This document shows, piece after piece, positions 56,436 to 64,000 of a DNA stretch of 64,000 nucleotides. Origin of the DNA: Platycnemis pennipes (Eukaryota > Arthropoda > Insecta > Odonata > Platycnemididae); NCBI GenBank assembly GCA_933228895.1, contig OW121848.1:163386688-163450687 (forward strand), given 5' to 3'. Position numbers and translations under genes: made by a program. Position 1 is the first letter of the stretch. Every line of letters starts with the position of its first letter. The notes beneath the pieces were generated by a model, which saw only the letters and a list, made by a program, of their open reading frames with translations, was not told where the DNA came from and did not search any database.

Positions 56436-57269
56436 AGACTCCTAGGAGAAAGCTTTGCTCAGTCTTCATGCAGTCGAAGTTGCAAAGCTCTAGTAAATTA
56501 TTAAAAGATACTTGTCATATTTTTAGTGCTGTTCTGAGTGAGTTTTACCTTTCAAAACCTTTTTTTCGATTGAAACATAAAATTGTATGATAAATTATTA
56601 TTTCGTAGGGACACAAATTGCTTGTTTGTTCGAAATTTTTTCGTTTTGAAAAAAAGTTGGCTTGCGTTGTGGGTGAATGTCTTTTCATTACGTTCCTAGC
56701 TACTACTGAAGGATCGGGAGACAAACAGAATTGTTAGGTGAAGGAAAATAAAAAACATTACAATTGCCATTCAGGGAAATAGCCCTCCGACTTTTACGTC
56801 TAAATACAGGAAACATGACGGAAATAATTCTCTCCAAGAGAATTCACCTAACAAGAGCGAGTCATTTCATTTTTCTTTAAAACAGTGGCGATAATTACGT
56901 ACCATACTTAAGTTTCAGCGTTAGAGTAGTCGAGAGAGGATATTTCAGAATCCTTGTAAAAGTCACTTTTGTTAGAAATCAGAAGGTCTCATTTAGTCAA
57001 GATAGCAAAGAAACTGTTTAGTTTTGCTTTTTTAGGTGAAGAGAAAGGCTGTACTTTCCTTAACGGACGTGGTATCCCAGTGCAGAGAGAGAGAAGCGGT
57101 CGTTAAGTGAGCCCAAAATATATTTCGTGGGTGAGGCCTCTGTGAACATCTCCTCACTTAATATTTGCCGTGGCACTTAATTGTCACCGGAACTTAGCAG
57201 AAAACGACAGGGGATCTGGAAAAGGGGTATGGACTGCTGCTATGCTGAAGGCGTGAACTTTATTGTAAT
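56436..57269. other. Gene-free interval
   Basis: Short chance frames only; no repeat recognised. Confidence 0.4.
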
Positions 57270-58143
57270 TCTGATATATGCTGTGATCCCATGGTAATTG
57301 AACGTGTAAAAAGTATAACTTATCTAGGAATAACCCTAGGTCAAGGTTTGAAGTGGACACAACACATAGACTCTGTAACTCAAGTATTGCGGTATGCCCT
57401 ACCTTAATTTTATCTGCTTCGAAACAGATGTTCATTAGATAATCTGAGGTTATATTACAATGCATTAGTAAACTCTAAATTGACATATAGTATAATTGCA
57501 TGGGGTGGAGCTTATCTGATCTCTATTAAACCAGCTATAACCCTACTTAAGAGGCTTATTCGGGTGATGCTAAAACTGAATTACTATGAGTCGCCTTTCC
57601 ACTCATAAAAGTTTTTAAATTGCTCCCTCTCAGACACTTGTATGTGTATAAAGTACTAAGATTCTTTTATGTGAGGAGTGGAACAAAAGTACCGGTGTCA
57701 AATAGGCCGGGCAAGTAGTATTTTCGTAGGGTGTTGACACCCTTACCGAGGCCCAAATTGTCACTGTTCAGTCAAAGTTTCATATACATAGGGCCAAAAG
57801 TCTACAATTTATTACCATCCGAGTAAAAAAGGGCGGTATTCCTTCATATTTTTCTAAAAAAATGTAAAAAAATTGTCGGTTTACTTATCCTAAAATTGAA
57901 GAAATACTTTGTTAATCTAAATTTGGTAATTATTATAATATATTTAGTCAAAGATATTATTTTTGTTAATGTTGGTACATGTCCTTTTTATCCACTATTT
58001 ATAAACCAATGCATGGAAGATTATTATATATACTGTTGGTAACCTAAACACAGGTCCGCCTCCTAGGTTACCTAAAGCTCCTTACATTTTGTACATGTCT
58101 TTTTTTGTAATTAATATGGAGTAATAAACATTATTATTATTAT
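57270..58143 (+). mobile_element. LINE fragment (Jockey-like type), RT C-terminus and (ATT)n tail
   Basis: Broken frames read IERVKSITYLGITLGQGLKW, then LRLYYNALVNSKLTYSIIAW and GGAYLISIKPAITLLKRLIR, the usual thumb/C-terminal region of Jockey/CR1-group LINEs but not the CR1-like family elsewhere in the window. It ends with AATAAACATT and ATT repeats, as at 18290-18382. Many stops; dead. Confidence 0.7.
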
Positions 58144-59557
58144 TCACATTTGGACTTATAAAATGAACGCAGCACTCATTTCACCTCGAACCATCCTTTT
58201 GGTTGACCGCCCATTGATTTTAGTTCCTTTTATCTGCCACACTTGACTCGCACATCCTGCAGCACTCCTCGCTTGGCTTTCGACAGGTGCTGACCTGTTT
58301 TACCTTGCTCTCCCCGTTGATGATTGCCTAGACAATCGAAAAACTGGTTTCGGAGTCATCCTTTTCCATCATTAATTTGGCATTTGGATTTCCCAGTCTT
58401 CGGACAATTTCAAGCATTCGAATGTTCACTTAACTGAAAAGTAAAGACTCATCGCGCTTTTAGAAGTCAGTAGGTCCCCGTAAAATACTTGAGAGTTGGA
58501 AAAACCAGTCCAAAAGTCACTTCATTACAGTAAGCTGAGAACTGGGCTCCAAATCTTGATCTTTGGCAGAAGAGGTATCGCGGCCGACAGGTGAAAAAAA
58601 AACACTCTTATCAAAGGCACACTACGTCCAGAATCAAAGTAATATGTGCTTGATGAACTCCGAGTCCAAATGGATAAATCTCACAAAGTTGCGCGTTACT
58701 ACAAACAGGAGTAAGGTCCGTGGGTCATCTAAACCAGCCACGAAGTAAAATAATACGTTTTGTTTGGTTGGCGACGAGGCGTATTCCGGACATCACTTCT
58801 TTCTCCTTTGATGCCGGTAATGCTTCTTAAAAGTAAAACCATTGAAAAGGCTTTTCTTTCGCACGCGGTTTCAATAAACTTGAATATATAATGTCAGTAT
58901 CACTGTAAAATATGCAAATGACATGGTTCACAGGGCGTAAAAAGACATACGCCAAGCAGATGTAATCCCCCCGGAAATTCAACTTGAACTAAGACGACTA
59001 GGTCGTGTGACTGGCTAACTCTGCTGACCTGAGAAATGGAAAATTGGGATTCAAATCCTGGTTAAGAGAAATGTTTTTTTCGTGGCGAATTCAATCCCAT
59101 TTGCACATACATTGGTCATCCATTGGTAAAATACGCACACATGTAGAGAGAGCTTACAGAGAAGCAGAGGTTGGTGCCAGCAACGTTAAAAATTGGCACA
59201 TCATAGTACTTCCTCACCCACAAAGTGAGTACAGCAGGGTAAGGTAAACGTTGTGAGGGCCATGAAAAATCGTCACACATGTCTCGCCTGGCAAACGCTA
59301 TCCCTCCCCCTAGACTCCTTCTCTTCAGAGCAGTGTTTTCCGTCATTTTTTCACTCGCAAGCAAAACTGAGACCCTTCTGAGTGATAGGATGCGAGTGAA
59401 TGCTTCCTTACGTCATTTTCATTTCCTTCTCCTTAACGATTGTCAATCTATTTACTCAATAATACCTCTCTGGAAACGAAGTAAATACGTCCTTTCCCTT
59501 TTATCTCCCCTCGATGTATCGACTCTTTCTTCTTCTACATTGCTACGCTTGTATTTC
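58144..59557. other. Gene-free interval
   Basis: No recognisable gene. Around 59008-59075 a GGATTCAAATCC B-box-like sequence follows a weak A-box-like GACTGGCTAACTC, possibly a decayed tRNA-SINE head. Confidence 0.35.
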
Positions 59558-61880
59558 CATCTGTAAGTAACTCCGTTATTTTGGAAGAATGCCCTCTTCG
59601 CCTGGGATACTGTACTGATTATTAAATAGCAATTTCCTTCTTGATTCATCCATCGTTGGTTACTCGACTTCCTAGGTAACAGAACTCTTTCACCTCTTCA
59701 AGTATTTTTCCCTAGTTTACCATAAGTCTTGGCCTCTTCTCTCCTACGGTAGAACAACTCTTCCAGATGTTCTTTCCATCTCTCCACTTTGTCTTTATTT
59801 TCAATCAAAAGCTCTCCATTCTTATCCCATATAGGATTTCAGCGAAATGGTTCCTCACTATCCTATAGGCAGCTTCCATCTTTCAAATTGCTTTGTACAT
59901 CTTCGCACAGATTCTTCCTCCACATATCTCAGGGTTTCCTGGCCTTACGACTTATTTCGTTCCTTATTCTTTTGTAGCAAAGCTGCCCTTCTTCAGTTTT
60001 TGCATCCTTGTACCTCATTCCTTCCATCAGGCCTTAGTCTTCCGTGATTAATAGCTTTTTCTTGACAACTTTTCTTCTTCTAAGATCTTCTTTTGCGGCT
60101 TTATATGGTTCACATTTAATATTTTTCCAACGCTGTTAAAGCTTCTTCACAGCTGGGTTCGGATTTAATCGCAGCTACTTGGTTTCTGTATAAACTGTCA
60201 ATAATTCTTCGATCATTATAAGACACTCCAATTGCCTTCAAATTTTTTAGCATTGAATTCCAATCCACGTTGTCAAAAGCCTTCTCTAAATCCACAAATG
60301 CAATGAACGCTGGCTTGTTCTTCTCCGTTCTCTTCTCTATGAGCAGCCTAAGGGCCAATCTTTTCCCTTCTCTTGTACCCTTACTTTTCCTGAATCCAAA
60401 TTGATCTTCATCCAGGAATTCTTATGCTCTTCGTTCTTTTCTTATGTAGCTGACGATGTCAACATCTTCGATGCATGTGTTGCCAGACTTATATTCCTAA
60501 AATTTTCCATTTCTCCGCTCTCTTCCTTTTGGGAATAGGAATTATGATATTTTTCTGGAAGTCCCTGGGTATTTCTCCTTTTGAGTACATATCGCAGATG
60601 ATTTTGTACAGAGGGGTTAATGTCTTCTCTCCTGCATTTTTTTGTTCTGCAGAAGTATCATCAATTCCAGAAGCCTTATTCATCCGAAGGTCCCTTACTG
60701 CTGCGTCGAATTCCGATCTTAATATTGATGCTCCCATATCATCCTTTTCGACTTCCCTTTCCTCTTTGATAACTTTTGTGCTGAAATTGTTCCCGTTGTA
60801 TAACTCTTCCAGATATTCTTTCCATCTCTTCACTTTGTCTTCATTTTCAATCAAACGTTCTCCATTTTTGTCCCTTATGACATTTCATCTTGCGCTCCGT
60901 TCCCTGAAGTGGGTCCTCACTATCCTATAGGCAGCCACCTTTTCCATATATTTTAATATATATATATTCCCATATATTTTATTATATAATGTTTTATATA
61001 TCTTCCCATAGGTTTTTCATCCACATTTCTCTACCCTTCCTGGCTTTGCGACTTATTTCGCTCCTTATTCCTTTGTAGCAGAGCTGCCCTTCTTCAGTTT
61101 TCGCATTCTTGTACTTTCTTCACACTTCAATCAGGTCTAATACTTCTTCTGTGATCCATGGCTTCTTCTTGGCATCTTTTCTCCTTCTTCCAAGATCTTC
61201 ATTTGCGGATTCCTGCAGTCCGCATTTAATGCTTTCCCAACGCTCTTCTACTGATTTCTTAGTCAGGTCCTATAATGCCCCCCCTGCCACTCACCTTTAT
61301 GGTTGCTTGCAGGGTATTATGTAAATGTAGATGTATAATGTTTCCCACTGCTTTTTGAAATGCTTGCTGATGCTGAGCCTCCTTCAGTTTTTCTACACCC
61401 ATACATTCTCTTTTGTTTCCTTCAACTCTTGAATTTCAGGTGGCTTTAAACATCACTAAATTTTGGTCATTTTGCAGTCCTTTGCTTGGTTCCTATATCT
61501 CTACTTCACTAAAACGTAGCCTATTTGAAATCTTCTTCTCTCTCCTGGCATTTTCCACGTGTATCTTCTTCGGTTGTGATTTTTAAACAATGTATTGGTG
61601 AACTCTAACTCATGTGGTGCGCAGAACTCTAGCAGTCGTTCTCCTCTTTCATTTTGGTTTCCAAGTCGTTCATTCCCGTTTTTCTATTCTTCCGTCTTGA
61701 CCTTAGCCGACGATAGCGCTCCAGTCTCCTAAAATAATAGGGTTTTCTTCTCCTCCAACTTGTTTTACCACTTCAGTGATATCTTCGTAGACGTCTTCCG
61801 CTTCTTCATCTTCGTAGTCCGTCATAGGCATGTAAACCTTCACCACTAAGGTGTCTACAGGTTTGGTCTCGATTTTTAAA
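59558..61880 (-). mobile_element. Rearranged LINE copies, same family as 39912-43190
   Basis: The minus strand carries, from high to low coordinates, endonuclease-region sequence (61500-61880), the linker and RT N-terminus (60489-60854: MIENEDKVKRWKEYLEELYN, then VRDLRMNKASGIDDTSAEQ) and DLEKAFDNVDWNSMLKNLKA (60116-60358). At about 60137 the sequence jumps back to a linker-region segment, and at about 59756 it jumps forward to a 3' segment. So two partial copies, or a rearranged one, lie end to end. The 3' tail is absent. A 57-bp CR1-like tail is inserted at 61277. Confidence 0.8.
61277..61333 (+). mobile_element. 57-bp CR1-like insertion with TATAAT target duplication
   Basis: Only the 3' hairpin (CCCCCCTGCCACTCACC, GGTTGCTTGCAGGG) and an ATGTAAATGTAGATG tail are present, flanked on both sides by TATAAT (61271-61276 and 61334-61339). 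The uninterrupted LINE sequence is seen at 41998-42015, confirming an insertion. Confidence 0.85.
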
Positions 61881-62890
61881 TGCCTTATTCAATGCACAGT
61901 ATCGTAAATAATGTCTGGAATCACAGAGGTTGAACAGTTTTAGACTTATTATTAGGCAATTAGAAAGTGAACAAGTTTAGGAGAGCAGCATTTTCTGCAA
62001 ACCTCAGCAAGATAAAAAAGGCAAGTTTTGATCTGAACTTGACAATAAGAAGCAAAATTCACTTGGAGGTAACGGAGTAAACCAATATTTCAGTAAATTC
62101 TCCAATACAAAAGGCGGAGTTGTTTCGTTGTTCGACCACCTTCGATGGCTCAATACAATCAACGCTTGGTTATAAATCAGCCACCTGCAACGAGAGACCC
62201 TTAATGACATTGCTGGAATACTACCTTTTCCTTGTTCACTTCTGCAGCTAGTTGTTTTGTATTCCAGTGTACAAAAAACAATCATATTTCAGCATTCAGA
62301 AGTAATCCCGCAAATTTGAGCTACAAAACAATCCTAAATCCTACATAGATGCGCAATTTTTTTACTCAAGAAACGTAATAAATTTAAGGTTCAAGAATTC
62401 ATTCGTTGCAATAAAATATAGCTAAATAAGAAACTAAAGGAACACTTAACACTCAATAAATGGAAAAATCAATACTCAAATTTATCAACAAAACTGAATA
62501 GTTGCTAAATCTATGCATAGATTACAATACTGTGTGTAAATCTAAAAAATAACAGTTATATATATTTATGAATCAAACACAACTAAGGGATTGTAGGTAA
62601 AGGGACTGCAACACAATTAAGAGATTGTGAGCTAATCGAATATCTAACCCCATATTTCCTCTCTAGGAAAATAACATTTCTCTTTGAAATTCCCGACAAT
62701 TGACTTGATAAGTGCTTGCCAAGATTAAAGTAGAGGAAAGGTGAAATATTACTACTCGAGGCCTCTATCAGCAATGAATAAAAGAAATGGGTAAATCAAA
62801 GGTACATTAGAGAAAAGATACCAAGTGAGTGGGAAAATGGCGTAATGTTCTAAGAATATTTATCTGCCTGGAATCTTGCACAACTGCATT
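61881..62890. other. Upstream region of gene 3
   Basis: AT-rich, no coding sequence recognised. GATA-type motifs lie at 62705-62712 (TTGATAAG) and 62860-62865 (TTATCT), 185 and 31 bp before the TATA box. Confidence 0.4.
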
Positions 62891-62899
62891 TATATAAAT
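62891..62899 (+). promoter_or_regulatory. TATA box of gene 3
   Basis: TATATAAAT, 31 bp before AGTCG at 62922-62926, as in genes 1 and 2. Confidence 0.7.
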
Positions 62900-62919
62900 A
62901 CACGCTGCGAACACCAGTC

Positions 62920-62943
62920 ATAGTCGCACAAATAGGAAGAAGG
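62920..62943 (+). other. Gene 3 noncoding leader exon (exon 1)
   Basis: About 24 nt starting near ATAGTCGCAC and ending GAAGAAGG|GTGAGT (GT at 62944). The next acceptor, TACTTTTAG, directly precedes the ATG at 63545. Confidence 0.55.
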
Positions 62944-63544
62944 GTGAGTATTCATAGTTCTTACCGCATCTTTCAAAGTGACATAAATCTTCGTTTGCAC
63001 GAAATTAATAGTGCAGTAAACATGCATCCAAGTACTGGCCACATTAAAGTTAAAATCCCATAGATTATAGTGCAACATTGTAGTAAGACAATTGTTAGAT
63101 CCAGGGCAGAGTCATCGTTTATATTTTATATACATACATTTGATCTTTCCAATTTAATTTATCCAAGCTGTTAAGCTGTTTCCATCATTCAGGTTACGTA
63201 TTTTCACTCTACCGTATGGTTTTTCATGAACAACTACATATTTTCATTCTAAATTGCAAATATTTCCTCTCTAATTTTGTACTCCTTTGTGCCTTGATAA
63301 TATAAACAATTACTCTTTCGTAAGTACATCTTAAACTTAGTAATTTACAAGTACAGTGGAATAAAATTGGATTTCCTGACCTAAATGTTCAAATCCAACT
63401 TATTTTGAACCAAGTTTTAATTTTTAATTCATCCTGATCCCGCAATGATAGCAAAACGCATCATGCTCCTTATCACACTCACATAATTACGTGATCCATA
63501 TTTATAATTGAACTAATGCCAGCAACTGCGCACTCTACTTTTAG

Positions 63545-63608
63545 ATGAAGGTCGCTATTCTACTCTGCGCCGTTCTAGGGCTATCACAAGGAGCTGTATT
63601 GCCGCAAG
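63545..63608 (+). CDS. Gene 3 exon 2 (signal peptide)
   Basis: 21 codons plus one base, donor GTGAGC. The N-terminus MKV and the following hydrophobic run closely match gene 1. Confidence 0.85.
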
Positions 63609-63916
63609 GTGAGCACAGTCTAAGCACGAGTTATGAAAAATTTCAATCCCGGCATTCATCATAAAACATAAAATAAAACATACATAAAATTCTCTTTGTA
63701 GGCAATCAGCATCCTTTGGTCATTCAGCATGGCACTCGAAGCCTCTCTGACCTGTTTGATGAGCTCTGGAGCATGATCCCCGTCGACAAGATCGTCGACA
63801 TCTTCATCAACCACCTGGAGAACGATCCCGAAGTCCAAGAGGCCGTCGCCTACTTGAAGTCGGACGACTTTAAGCATTTGGTCACCACCGTCGAGAACAT
63901 GCCGGAGTTCAAGGAC
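63545..63916 (+). CDS. Gene 3 (partial): insect-allergen-related repeat protein, N-terminus
   Basis: Join 63545-63608, 63702-63916 and continuing beyond the window; 93 residues are visible. Signal peptide MKVAILLCAVLGLSQGA, then after a split Gly codon the first half of an insect-allergen-related repeat: LSDLFDELWSMIPVDKIVDI, DPEVQEAVAYLKSDDFKHLV, ending MPEFKD before GTAAGT in phase 0. The first exon has the same length and phase as in gene 1. Third member of the tandem cluster; how many repeats follow cannot be known from this window. Confidence 0.88.
63702..63916 (+). CDS. Gene 3 exon 3 (first half of repeat 1)
   Basis: 215 nt after acceptor TTTGTAG; split Gly then NQHPLVIQHGTRSLSDLFDE and onward, phase 0 at the donor GTAAGT. 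One codon shorter than the equivalent exon of genes 1 and 2. Confidence 0.88.
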
Positions 63917-64000
63917 GTAAGTTGGCCTTTCTGCTTCCATTCCTCGAGTGTGCTGTTTTCCTGTCTGGAAGATGAAATATTTTAAGAATCGAATAATCAA

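Noticed and set aside
58323..58360. Another TGATGAT...CGAAA core (TGATGATTGCC then CAATCGAAAAAC)
   Set aside because: Similar order to the TGAAGAT...CGAAAC family but with no flanking inverted arms and a weaker match; could be chance.
1..64000. CRISPR array, rRNA genes or bacterial-type operons
   Set aside because: No regularly spaced short direct repeats, no rRNA-like sequence, and all supported genes have spliceosomal introns.

Overview
The window looks like nuclear DNA of an insect. It is AT-rich and intron-rich, with GT-AG introns, TATA-box promoters and AATAAA signals, and it is heavily loaded with CR1-like LINEs, a second LINE family (tentatively RTE-like), a Penelope-like element, a mariner, tRNA-derived SINEs and MITEs. 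The genes belong to the insect-allergen-related repeat family (Bla g 1 / mosquito G12 / nitrile-specifier type), which is restricted to insects. I cannot name the species; the Bla g 1-like secreted multi-repeat architecture would fit a hemimetabolous insect, but that is a guess.

Three protein-coding genes are supported, all on the plus strand and head to tail. Gene 1 (about 19.1-33.5 kb) has six exons and encodes about 608 residues: signal peptide plus three repeats. Gene 2 (about 44.0-48.7 kb) has five exons and encodes about 409 residues: signal peptide plus two repeats. Gene 3 (62.9 kb to beyond the right edge) shows its promoter, signal-peptide exon and first half-repeat exon. All three share one plan: a TATA box, an AGTCG motif about 31 bp downstream, a noncoding leader exon of about 25 nt spliced directly onto the ATG, a signal-peptide exon ending in phase 1, a first exon of about 72 codons, then phase-0 exons each coding the end of one repeat and the beginning of the next. 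Such proteins are secreted midgut/microvillar proteins; in cockroach Bla g 1 the repeat is a helical lipid-binding fold.

Layout: 0-19 kb is gene-free, with CR1-like fragments, a TA-flanked MITE (3.0-3.5 kb), a roughly 0.53-kb inverted repeat pair (7.7-8.3 and 10.2-10.7 kb) enclosing another TIR element, GC-rich patches, a heat-shock-element-like array (13.94 kb), SINEs and LINE fragments. 19-33.5 kb is gene 1, whose introns hold CR1-like copies, a Penelope-like element with GIY-YIG remnants and a perfect 152-bp tandem duplication. 36-43.2 kb holds a CR1-like element sharing a 439-bp identical block with a copy in gene 1, a tRNA-SINE with a 9-bp target duplication, and a long LINE broken by a near-perfect foldback. 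44-48.7 kb is gene 2. 49-62.8 kb holds a mariner, CR1-like and other LINE fragments and hairpins. 62.8-64 kb is the start of gene 3.

No rRNA genes, CRISPR arrays or convincing functional tRNA genes were seen. All exon boundaries were read by eye from splice consensus, reading frame and comparison among the three paralogues.
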